A DNA stretch of 7,237 nucleotides from NCBI GenBank assembly GCA_938017885.1, contig CALIJD010000058.1:1-7237 (forward strand), given 5' to 3'. The notes below the pieces were generated by a model that was not told the DNA's origin, searched no databases, and was given only the letters and a program-made list of their open reading frames with translations. Below, piece by piece: positions 1-5,066 of the stretch. Position numbers and translations under genes: made by a program. This stretch comes from an uncultured Granulicatella sp. (lineage in GTDB: Bacteria; Bacillota; Bacilli; Lactobacillales; Aerococcaceae). Numbering within the stretch: position 1 is the first letter of the stretch; each line of letters opens with the position of its first letter.

Positions 1-428
1 GGGACTCCTTTAGTAGCAACGGTCATCACTGCATCAATTTTTTTGTCTTCATATGCAGAAGCTATCATTTTTCCTAAATCATGCAATACATTCGGCTTCG
101 CGAGTAAATCGGAAAGGTAAATATAGCCCCCTGGCAATAGACGACTGACATCGTTCATTTGTTCTTTTAATTTCTCCGCAGCAGCCAATGCTTGTTCACG
201 TTTGATTTTTGGTACAAAAATCACTCCGCCAGCAGCACCAGGGACTGTACGAATAATCCCAACACCTTGTTTTTCAAAAGTCTTCTTAATAATAGCAATA
301 TCTTCACTAATAGAAGATTTTGCGGACTGGTACAAAGTTGTAAATGTAGTTAATGAAATTAACGTATGTGGATTATCTAATAGACGTTGTGTCATATCAA
401 TAAGACGTTCACTTCTTTTCAATTTCAT
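1..428 (-). CDS. purR: Pur operon repressor PurR, N-terminal half (3' end outside window)
   Basis: PurR is a DNA-binding repressor of purine synthesis and transport genes in Firmicutes; PRPP binding to its phosphoribosyltransferase-like domain relieves repression. The visible 142 codons begin MKLKRSERLIDMTQ and contain SAKSSISEDIAIIKKTFE, the winged-helix segment (about residues 35-52), then VPGAAGGV (62-69), LLPGGYIYLSDLL (about 97-109) and VMTVATKGVP at the window edge. These match Bacillus subtilis PurR, as I remember it, nearly block for block. The family is about 270-285 residues, so roughly half is present; the PRPP-binding loop would lie beyond position 1. The start is fixed by GGGAGG with 7 bases before ATG. 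It is transcribed alone from its own upstream region. Identification is by recognition of the sequence, not by a search. Confidence 0.95.
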   Translation of the reverse strand, partial: MKLKRSERLIDMTQRLLDNPHTLISLTTFTTLYQSAKSSISEDIAIIKKTFEKQGVGIIRTVPGAAGGVIFVPKIKREQALAAAEKLKEQMNDVSRLLPGGYIYLSDLLAKPNVLHDLGKMIASAYEDKKIDAVMTVATKGV

Positions 429-464
429 TGTATCGTCCTCCCTCTTTGAATGAACTACTTCTAT

Positions 465-492
465 ATTATACATAAAATGACGAAAATTACAA
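465..492 (-). promoter_or_regulatory. Probable sigma-A promoter of purR
   Basis: Read on the minus strand, a perfect TATAAT (470 to 465) is preceded by TTGTAA (492 to 487) with a 16-base spacer. A start near 458 would leave an untranslated leader of about 30 bases that contains the purR ribosome binding site. The perfect -10 makes this the best promoter in the purR upstream region; the -35 matches only four of six positions. Confidence 0.6.
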
Positions 493-497
493 TTTCG
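481..497. promoter_or_regulatory. Candidate operator over the purR -35 box (weak PurBox-like palindrome)
   Basis: CGAAAATT (481-488) and AATTTCG (491-497) form a near-palindrome on top of the purR -35 box. PurR sites (PurBoxes) have a central CGAA core and usually occur as inverted pairs, and purR autorepression is known in B. subtilis. The match is loose: the C that normally follows CGAA is missing, and the spacing is shorter than the usual 16-17 bases. Treat it as a candidate only. Confidence 0.25.
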
Positions 498-536
498 AAA
501 ACCCGTATCATTCGGGAAAAAGCACCAAAAACATCT

Positions 537-568
537 CTTTATAAAACGAACGTTCTATTTTTATAAAG
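537..568. promoter_or_regulatory. 32-bp palindrome, candidate operator
   Basis: CTTTATAAAA (537-546) and TTTTATAAAG (559-568) are perfect 10-bp inverted repeats. The 12 bases between them contain the palindrome GAACGTTC (548-555), whose centre is one base off the outer centre. ACGAACGTT resembles a PurBox core, so PurR is a possible ligand, but an unrelated dimeric repressor would fit too. It lies about 45 bp upstream of the purR -35 box and next to the left end of the 587-876 inverted repeat, so it could serve either side. There is no run of T's adjacent to a GC-rich stem, so a terminator is unlikely. Confidence 0.4.
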
Positions 569-586
569 AATATCTTTTCAGCGTGA

Positions 587-876
587 GAAGTGTTATAAAA
601 ATAAGGCTGAACAAAGTTATGAAAAGTTTCTCAAGGGGAAATCGATTACTTCGAATCCTTACGGATATCTTTATAATAGCGGTAACGTTGCACCGGTTCG
701 AGCCTAAGGTCTCTCACCTTTAAAACAAAAAAGGGGGCGTAAGGATTAAATATCCTACGCCCCTTATTTTTGTTTTAATGCGAATTCACGTTACTGCTAT
801 TATAGAATCCGTGGATCTCAGTAATCTCAATCTTAGCTAGCTTAATCTGCTATTCAGCCTATTTTATAAACACTTC
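587..876. repeat. Large imperfect inverted repeat around a shared terminator; possible pair of convergent small RNAs
   Basis: This fills the gene-free stretch between purR and the ASCH gene. Matching blocks occur in the same order in both arms: GAAGTGTT plus an AT-rich TATAAA segment and GGCTGAA (587-611 against 853-876), GATTACT (644-650 against 820-826), AATCC...ACGGAT (654-666 against about 807-817) and ATAATAGCGGTAACGT (673-688 against 788-803, 15 of 16). The centre is the terminator hairpin at 734-763. The left arm carries an extra piece of about 30 bases (689-720) with small hairpins, for example AAGGT/ACCTT at 706-720. Each arm begins with a possible -10 box, so the arms may be two homologous RNA genes facing each other. 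The alternative is a MITE-like element or one long RNA hairpin. No flanking target-site duplication was found and no protein is encoded. I do not recognise a known RNA family. Confidence 0.7.
722..776. terminator. Strong bidirectional intrinsic terminator at the centre of the inverted repeat
   Basis: GGGGCGTA (734-741) and GGAT (743-746), with one bulged A at 742, pair with ATCC (752-755) and TACGCCCC (756-763) around a 5-base loop. The flanks are A-rich on the left (722-732) and T-rich on the right (764-776), so a U-tract follows the stem on either strand: TTATTTTTGTTTT on plus and TTTTTTGTTTT on minus. On the minus strand it can end the yidA-ASCH transcript, about 170 bases beyond the ASCH stop codon. 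On the plus strand no protein gene precedes it, which is one reason to suspect a plus-strand RNA from the left arm. Confidence 0.85.
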
Positions 877-890
877 GAATTTTCAGTAAA
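863..890 (-). promoter_or_regulatory. Possible promoter in the right arm, reading toward the central terminator
   Basis: On the minus strand TTTACT (890 to 885) and TATAAA (868 to 863) are 16 bases apart, with the conserved GGCTGAA just downstream. The mirrored position in the left arm has TATAAA at 594-599 on plus, but only a poor -35 (around 571-580). That the -10-like sequence is shared by both arms is the main argument; neither is a strong promoter. Confidence 0.35.
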
Positions 891-935
891 ACTTCAATAC
901 AAAAGAAAGTTTTTTATCCAACCACTCTCGACAGT

Positions 936-1280
936 TTAAATTCGTTTGAGTTCGATGCCGACAACTCCGTATTGTGCTTGTTTTTCTTTTGAATAGTAAG
1001 TCAACATGTCGTCAGGATGTGCATTGACCGCGTCTTCTGAAGTATAACCGCATTTTAATAGTGGGAGCTTTTCGTACAGTTCTGCAAAGCTTTTAAAAAC
1101 ATGTAACTGAACCACTTCGCAGAGTGTAGACTTAGAAGCATCTTCAGAATTGGTAAATCGAATGTGATCACCAATTTGAATCGATTGTCGCTTTTCATCG
1201 TAGAGGCGAAGCTCAATTGTTTTTTGGCCAGAAGCGATAGAAGCATACGGTTTTGGAAAGAGAGTCATCTCATGTAACAT
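936..1280 (-). CDS. ASCH-domain protein
   Basis: A 114-residue protein, the usual size for a stand-alone ASCH domain: a small beta-barrel fold related to PUA, thought to bind RNA or modified nucleosides. The family signature GxKxxExR is present as GQKTIELR (residues 18-25; Lys20, Glu23, Arg25), and the C-terminus YGVVGIELKR is the typical closing strand. E. coli YqfB, a member of the superfamily, hydrolyses N4-acetylcytidine; this protein has Glu where YqfB has Thr after the lysine, so that activity should not be transferred. The start is the first ATG, 8 bases after AAGGAG, which lies inside the end of the upstream HAD gene; only 2 bp separate the genes, implying one mRNA and translational coupling. 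Specific function unknown. Confidence 0.85.
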   Translation of the reverse strand: MLHEMTLFPKPYASIASGQKTIELRLYDEKRQSIQIGDHIRFTNSEDASKSTLCEVVQLHVFKSFAELYEKLPLLKCGYTSEDAVNAHPDDMLTYYSKEKQAQYGVVGIELKRI

Positions 1281-1282
1281 GA

Positions 1283-2104
1283 CTAGTTCTCCTTGTTTAA
1301 TACGAATTTTTCAACGGCAACAGCAACGCCATCTTCATCGTTTGTTGTTGTTACAAAGTTTGCAATTTCTTTAATGGAATCAATCGCATTTCCCATTGCA
1401 ACACCAAGGCCAGCATATTCAATCATGTCACGGTCGTTTTCGTGGTCGCCAAGACACATCACTTCGTCGCGTGTAAGGCCAAGTTTATCGGCTAGATGAT
1501 GCACGGCTTTTCCTTTGCTCGCTTCAGGGTGAATGACTTCGAGGTAAAAGCTGGCACTACGGAAAATGTTGTAACTGCTCTTGAAGTCGTCAGAAAGATT
1601 TGGAATTAATTCTTCTAACACTTCAGGCTCATCCACGAACATGATTTTGACGAATTCTTTATCGGTTGGAATGTCTTTGTATAATTGGTGCACGATAGGC
1701 ATTCCAACAAGTTCACTCTCATGTTTAGAGTATTTCCCAACGGTTTCTGTTGGAACGAAAATCGCTTTCTCGTCAATGGCGTGGTAGTGCACATTGTATT
1801 TTGTAGCATAATCGTTCACGCGTTCTAAGTCCTCATGTGTCATTGAGAAGCGAACGAGTGCTTTTTTCGAACCTGTTTGTTGGACAAGAGTTCCGTTGTA
1901 AGTCACGACATAATCGTGGTCGTTGACGAGGTCGAGTTCTTGAAGAAGACCTTCTACACCAGGATATGGTCGTCCTGTACAAAGAACCACATAGACTCCT
2001 TGTGCGCTTGCAGCGTCTAAAGCAGCCTTTACTCGAGGTGTGATTTCGCGTTTTGAATTGAGCAGTGTGCCGTCGATATCGATGGCGATTAATTTGATAG
2101 ACAT
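1283..2104 (-). CDS. yidA: Cof-type HAD-IIB sugar-phosphatase, YidA-like
   Basis: A 273-residue soluble phosphatase of the HAD superfamily (Cof/IIB cap type), expected to remove phosphate from sugar phosphates with Mg2+. All four HAD motifs are visible: DIDGT (residues 9-13; Asp9 nucleophile, Asp11 acid/base), CTGR (42-45), Lys197 in EASKGKAV, and GDHEND (219-224; Asp220 and Asp224 bind metal). The alpha/beta cap lies at about residues 85-190. Blocks such as GRPYPGV, VTYNGTLVQ, AGLGVAMGNA and NDEDGVAVAVEKFVLN resemble E. coli YidA end to end. The start follows AAGGAGG with 4 bases before ATG. The ASCH gene follows 2 bp downstream. The upstream 2105-2250 stretch shows no convincing promoter; it holds only a 6-bp stem TTACGG/CCGTAA (2216-2243). 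Family assignment is firm; the true substrate is not known. Confidence 0.93.
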   Translation of the reverse strand: MSIKLIAIDIDGTLLNSKREITPRVKAALDAASAQGVYVVLCTGRPYPGVEGLLQELDLVNDHDYVVTYNGTLVQQTGSKKALVRFSMTHEDLERVNDYATKYNVHYHAIDEKAIFVPTETVGKYSKHESELVGMPIVHQLYKDIPTDKEFVKIMFVDEPEVLEELIPNLSDDFKSSYNIFRSASFYLEVIHPEASKGKAVHHLADKLGLTRDEVMCLGDHENDRDMIEYAGLGVAMGNAIDSIKEIANFVTTTNDEDGVAVAVEKFVLNKEN

Positions 2105-2250
2105 AATGCCTCCTTGAAAATTGTTAAATAGCGTTAAGTAATGTTTTGAGCTGGATAATTAGACGTCTTTAAAATAAGAATCTGAGCAAAAATACAATGC
2201 TTTTACATAAATCCATTACGGGAATCTTTTGTGTGCTCCGTAAAATAGGG

Positions 2251-2291
2251 AAAACACAATATACCTTATAAGGTATATTGTGTTTTTTTAT
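2251..2291. terminator. Terminator with a perfect 18-bp palindromic stem, dNTPase to yidA gap
   Basis: Arms 2251-2268 and 2269-2286 are perfect reverse complements with CCTTATAAGG at the centre, so the RNA hairpin must open a few central pairs to form its loop. On plus it is followed by a T-run (2283-2289). On minus, the direction of the dNTPase mRNA, the stem ends in TTTT then CCC, a weaker U-tract. It is the likely end of the dNTPase transcript, about 290 bases past the stop, which would place the whole hairpin array 2318-2572 in that mRNA's 3' untranslated region. Confidence 0.75.
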
Positions 2292-2343
2292 TTATAAAAA
2301 GTAATTGGTAGATGATGCTCACATCCTGTGAGCCCTCGTATAC

Positions 2344-2449
2344 TGTGAAGTTGAGCTCGCAATCGCAGAAATGGCGTGCGTTTCCCGAAACGTCCGCAGA
2401 ACGTTTCGGTCCAACGTTCCATTTCTGAACGCGATTGCTCACATCCTGT
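2344..2449. repeat. Hairpin unit A of the array
   Basis: The outer stem is GCAATCGC (2359-2366) with GCGATTGC (2431-2438). The next stem AGAAATGG (2367-2374) pairs with CCATTTCT (2419-2426), leaving a 3' bulge GAAC (2427-2430). The apical stem is CCGAAACGT (2385-2393) with ACGTTTCGG (2401-2409) and a 7-base loop. The borders are TGTGAAGTTGAG on the left and CTCACATCCTGT on the right. Confidence 0.8.
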
Positions 2450-2572
2450 GAAGTTGAGTTCGGAAAAGCAGAGGCTCAAGCCTTTCGAGGTTAGTCCGCA
2501 CGACTGCAAGCAGTCCCTTGCGGCTAACCTGCGAACCGTCATCGCCTCTAAACGCTTTTCCTCACATCCTGT
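2447..2572. repeat. Hairpin unit B of the array
   Basis: The outer stem GGAAAAGC (2462-2469) pairs with GCTTTTCC (2554-2561). The next stem AGAGGC (2470-2475) pairs with GCCTCT (2544-2549), with a 3' bulge AAAC (2550-2553) where unit A has GAAC. The apical stem AGGTTAG (2488-2494) pairs with CTAACCT (2524-2530), continues as CCGCA/TGCGG across a bulged T, and ends in GACTGC/GCAGTC (2502-2515). The layout is the same as unit A but almost no stem sequence is shared. It lies directly after the dNTPase stop codon in that gene's reading direction. Confidence 0.8.
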
Positions 2573-3924
2573 TATTTCATTTGATTCGAGAACACGTCTA
2601 ATTGTGCAGCGATTGTTTGGAACTCTTCGTAGTCGTCCATAAAGAGTTCGTTTTGCATGTCGCGTGTGACCATTTCACGAGGGAAGTATAGTCGTTCGTC
2701 TCCACGAACCTTTCCAGAAATGGCTTCTACAATCGAGCTTACTTGAGAAAGCTCAACCATATTTCCGTTTCGTTCTACGAGTTCAATTTGTGTTCTTGGC
2801 TTAATAGAATCTGGACGATAGAAATCATATGGCAAATCGAAACTGTTGTTAATCGCAGTGTAATATTCAGGGTCAAATCCAACGGCTTCCACGATTTGTC
2901 TCATTCGGTCGATTTTTGCGCCATCATTAATGCGGTTAAATGGCACTGATTTGAATGGACGACGATTAATGAAACGATCGGATAAGTCACTTAAAATCGC
3001 ATCTTCTTCTAAGAGCCAGTGGGAGAAGTATGTGTTTAATACGCCGTCATCGAGGCGTAAGTAATCTTCCAATGTCCAGGTTCCTTCGAAGAAAGGCTTT
3101 AAGAATGTTGCAGAATGTTTTAAAGGATTTGATTCTGAGTTGTAGCAAGCCGAAGCGCGTTTTAATAGGTGATTTAATACGACTTCCATTCCACGAGAAA
3201 CGGGGTGGAAATACACTTGCATGTACATTTGATAACGACTCACGATGTAATCTTCAACAGCATGCATTCCTGAATAAGTAAACGCAATACCACCTTTATA
3301 TGGACGAATCACACGTAAGATACGTGTTAGGTCAAAGGTTCCGTAATTAACCCCTGTGAAATAAGCGTCACGAAGCAAATAGTCCATACGATCCGCATCG
3401 ATTTGGCTAGAAATCAATTGAACTACTTGAGGGTTTGGATGTGTTTTTTGAATCACGCTAGCCACTTCTTGTGGGAAGGTAGAAGAAACTTTACGTAAAA
3501 TTTGGTTCACTTCAGTTCCTTCAGACAAGATGATATCAATAGTGATTTGTTCATGGTTTGTGTCGAAAATTTTCTCAAAGGTATGAGAGTAAGGGCCATG
3601 TCCTACATCATGCAGTAAAGCTGCACATAGCACTACGAGACGATTACGATCGTCCCAAAGGCCATCTCCTTCTTCTTGAGTAGCGTAATTTCTGGCAAAA
3701 TTATCGCAAATGCGTCGAGCGATTTCATACACTCCAAGAGAATGCGAGAATCTTGAATGTTCTGCAGTATGGAAAGTGTACATAGAGGCACCAGTTTGTT
3801 TAATTCTGCGGAGTCGTTGTAATTCACGGCTGTTAATCAATTCCAGAATAATTGGATGTTGCACATGGATGTAATCGTGAACGGGGTCACGAAATACTTT
3901 TTCACGTTTGAATGCTTCTGTCAT
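2572..3924 (-). CDS. ywfO: HD-domain dNTP triphosphohydrolase-like protein (YwfO / EF1143 type)
   Basis: A 450-residue cytosolic HD-superfamily protein, full length for the YwfO group. Its relatives, Enterococcus faecalis EF1143 and human SAMHD1, split dNTPs to nucleoside plus triphosphate as allosteric oligomers. The N-terminus has FRDPVHDYIHV (11-21). The metal-binding HD set is complete: His61 in SRFSHSLG, His105-Asp106 in LLHDVGHGPYSH, and Asp178 in QIDADRMDYLLRD. The last motif parallels the DKWDYFARD segment of SAMHD1, including the Asp-Arg/Lys and Tyr-x-x-x-Asp residues that hold the nucleotide. The C-terminal third (about 320-450) is a mixed domain seen in this group. The start follows AAGGAG with 8 bases before ATG. 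It has its own promoter and is monocistronic. Which dNTPs it cuts or senses cannot be read from the sequence. Confidence 0.9.
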   Translation of the reverse strand: MTEAFKREKVFRDPVHDYIHVQHPIILELINSRELQRLRRIKQTGASMYTFHTAEHSRFSHSLGVYEIARRICDNFARNYATQEEGDGLWDDRNRLVVLCAALLHDVGHGPYSHTFEKIFDTNHEQITIDIILSEGTEVNQILRKVSSTFPQEVASVIQKTHPNPQVVQLISSQIDADRMDYLLRDAYFTGVNYGTFDLTRILRVIRPYKGGIAFTYSGMHAVEDYIVSRYQMYMQVYFHPVSRGMEVVLNHLLKRASACYNSESNPLKHSATFLKPFFEGTWTLEDYLRLDDGVLNTYFSHWLLEEDAILSDLSDRFINRRPFKSVPFNRINDGAKIDRMRQIVEAVGFDPEYYTAINNSFDLPYDFYRPDSIKPRTQIELVERNGNMVELSQVSSIVEAISGKVRGDERLYFPREMVTRDMQNELFMDDYEEFQTIAAQLDVFSNQMK

Positions 3925-3977
3925 TCGTTTTACTCCTTCTTTCGTTTAGATTGTGAAATGTTATCATAAGCACTTCC

Positions 3978-4006
3978 AGTGTATGCTATTTTTGGCGGAA
4001 ATGCAA
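3978..4006 (-). promoter_or_regulatory. Promoter of the dNTPase gene
   Basis: On the minus strand TTGCAT (4006 to 4001) and TACACT (3983 to 3978) are separated by exactly 17 bases. Each matches four of six consensus positions. The start would fall near 3971, giving a leader of about 45 bases before the ATG at 3924. The site lies downstream of the lipL stop, so the two genes can be expressed separately. Confidence 0.6.
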
Positions 4007-4019
4007 GAGGATTTTGTTG

Positions 4020-4045
4020 AAAAAAGCCTTTATAACGCTATTTTT
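4020..4045 (-). terminator. Weak candidate terminator after lipL
   Basis: On the minus strand an A-run and AGC (4045 to 4037) can pair with GCT and a T-run (4027 to 4020) around a 9-base loop with one bulge. The stem has only two GC pairs and its T-run is partly used in the stem, so termination would be partial at best and lipL transcripts may continue into the dNTPase gene. Confidence 0.3.
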
Positions 4046-4051
4046 GAAGGG

Positions 4052-4876
4052 TTATTGTCTTTGAATAAATCGCTCGAGTGCTTTCTGGAATTCAGGAGTG
4101 AGAGTGAAGTCGATTTTTGCCTCTTCAAGAGAACAACCCATCTGCGTTAATGCCTGTAAGACGCGGATTTGTACTTCTTCAATCGTGAGGGAGAGTCCTA
4201 AAGCATCTCCAATATTCCACATGCTATCAGCGTTTACGGTTGGGAAATGCCATTTGGTTTCTTGGTCTTGGATTGCATGGTCATAAAAATCACGAACGAC
4301 TTGACCGCGATAGCGTTGGTCTCCAAACACACTTAAGTAAATGGACACACAAACTACGTCTTTTAACCTGCGTTGTGCAATGCCGGCAATTTTTCTTCCT
4401 TGAATGCTTAAATCATAATCCCCAGGACAATAGGAATCACTGACTTCAAATGCATTGATTCCGCCTAATGCATTAGCTTCAGGGAAGCTTTGCTGAATTA
4501 ATTGCTGCATCCACTCGTACGCTTGATTGATGGTAGGCATTTGTTCGTTTTTGAAAAGAAGGCTAATATTTAGAATCCCTTCGTTACTGACGACAGCGAG
4601 GCCTCCTGCTTGGCGGACAATGGGAGTAAATCCATGTGAGCGAAGTTGATGTAAGCCTTCCTCTAGAAATGGGACTTTTGTATCGGTCATCCCAAGAATA
4701 ATAATATCTTCTAGTGTCCAAAAATGAACGAAAGGTCCCGTTTGCTCCTTCGTTAAATGGCGAATAATGGTTTCATCTAGAGCAAAAGGAGTCAAGATTT
4801 GTTCTAGTGAAGGGGTCTTTTCGATTTGAGTAGCGACCAGTTGAACGGTCTGGTGTTGAATCGGTGATGATGTCAT
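4052..4876 (-). CDS. lipL: Octanoyl/lipoyl-[GcvH]:protein amidotransferase LipL
   Basis: A 274-residue member of the biotin/lipoate ligase fold (BPL_LplA_LipB). LipL moves octanoyl or lipoyl groups from GcvH to the E2 subunits of 2-oxoacid dehydrogenases through a cysteine thioester. The signature SYCPGDYDLSIQGRKIAGIAQRR (148-170) carries the cysteine at residue 150, the same number as the catalytic Cys of B. subtilis LipL, and the conserved Lys162. RQAGGLAVV (88-96) is the ligand-binding loop. The start chosen is the ATG at 4876, 6 bases after AAAGGAG. An in-frame ATG 48 bases upstream (4924) has no ribosome binding site, and the promoter lies between the two, so it is rejected. There is no adenylation-type LplA C-terminal domain. 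LipM-type or LplA-type function is less likely given the Cys150 context. Confidence 0.88.
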   Translation of the reverse strand: MTSSPIQHQTVQLVATQIEKTPSLEQILTPFALDETIIRHLTKEQTGPFVHFWTLEDIIILGMTDTKVPFLEEGLHQLRSHGFTPIVRQAGGLAVVSNEGILNISLLFKNEQMPTINQAYEWMQQLIQQSFPEANALGGINAFEVSDSYCPGDYDLSIQGRKIAGIAQRRLKDVVCVSIYLSVFGDQRYRGQVVRDFYDHAIQDQETKWHFPTVNADSMWNIGDALGLSLTIEEVQIRVLQALTQMGCSLEEAKIDFTLTPEFQKALERFIQRQ

Positions 4877-4906
4877 AGGTTTCTCCTTTAGAGTTCTTCG
4901 TGTTTT

Positions 4907-4915
4907 ATTATAACA
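4907..4915 (-). promoter_or_regulatory. Extended -10 promoter of lipL
   Basis: On the minus strand TGTTATAAT (4915 to 4907) is a perfect extended -10 (TGnTATAAT). The -35 region (about 4930-4937) has no good match, which an extended -10 tolerates. The start near 4900 would leave a leader of about 24 bases with the ribosome binding site. It supports the lipL start at 4876. Confidence 0.65.
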
Positions 4916-4942
4916 AAAGTTCATAATAGGGTCGTCCGATAT

Positions 4943-4964
4943 GCCGTTTTTAAGCCGTTTCTTA
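4943..4964. promoter_or_regulatory. 11-bp tandem direct repeat, candidate response-regulator site
   Basis: GCCGTTTTTAA (4943-4953) is followed at once by GCCGTTTCTTA (4954-4964), 9 of 11 identical. OmpR-family regulators bind head-to-tail half-sites about one helical turn apart, which is this geometry. The repeat lies about 100 bp before the response-regulator gene and about 30 bp upstream of the lipL -10, so it could serve autoregulation, control of lipL, or both. No clear sigma-A promoter for the regulator gene was found in 4965-5050; the best is TTCAAG (4983) with CATAAA (5007), which is weak. Confidence 0.4.
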
Positions 4965-5066
4965 GGAAATTATTAAGTAAAATTCAAGAATCTTAAAAAT
5001 GACTAGCATAAATAGGAATTTTTTTATAGGATAAAGTTGAAAAAAGAACGAAAAGAGGGAATGCCC

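Larger units (their letters stand above)
2318..2572. repeat. Tandem array of two hairpin units with shared borders and different stems
   Basis: The border CTCACATCCTGT occurs three times (2318-2329, 2438-2449, 2561-2572) and TGTGAAGTTGAG twice (2344-2355, 2447-2458). Between borders lie two roughly 100-base imperfect palindromes, described as units A and B. By hand count the array is about 54-56% GC, clearly above the surrounding intergenic DNA. The outermost left border sits in a perfect GCTCACA-tcc-TGTGAGC palindrome (2317-2333). The right-most border shares its last base with the dNTPase stop codon. The open frames that cross it on both strands follow no ribosome binding site and resemble no known protein. 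It may be a REP-like or MITE-like repeat, or a structured RNA in the dNTPase 3' untranslated region. Confidence 0.85.

Noticed and set aside
202..453. 83-codon plus-strand frame
   Set aside because: It is antisense to purR, whose start, ribosome binding site and protein match are clear.
547..558. LexA (SOS) box at the GAACGTTC palindrome
   Set aside because: The Firmicute LexA box needs four bases between GAAC and GTTC; here there are none.
689..720. tRNA-like GGTTCGAGCC in the left arm
   Set aside because: The flanking bases do not form a T-stem, and no acceptor, D or anticodon arms can be placed around it.
587..876. T-box or known metabolite riboswitch in front of purR
   Set aside because: No T-box sequence, S-box, purine, lysine, TPP or FMN core motif is present, and the element is about 160 bp away from purR with a terminator between.
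2318..2572. CRISPR-like array
   Set aside because: Only three border copies, long palindromic spacers of about 100 bases with conserved internal motifs, and no cas gene.
2288..2642. Open frames of 84-88 codons on both strands across the hairpin array
   Set aside because: They run through palindromic repeats, have no ribosome binding site and no recognisable domain, and one runs antisense into the dNTPase gene.
4877..4924. Longer lipL start adding 16 residues
   Set aside because: It has no ribosome binding site, the added region contains the TGTTATAAT promoter, and the shorter start places the catalytic Cys at the family position.
5037..5066. Upstream TTG start for the response regulator
   Set aside because: The ATG at 5067 has a well-spaced GAGGG and gives the standard receiver-domain N-terminus.
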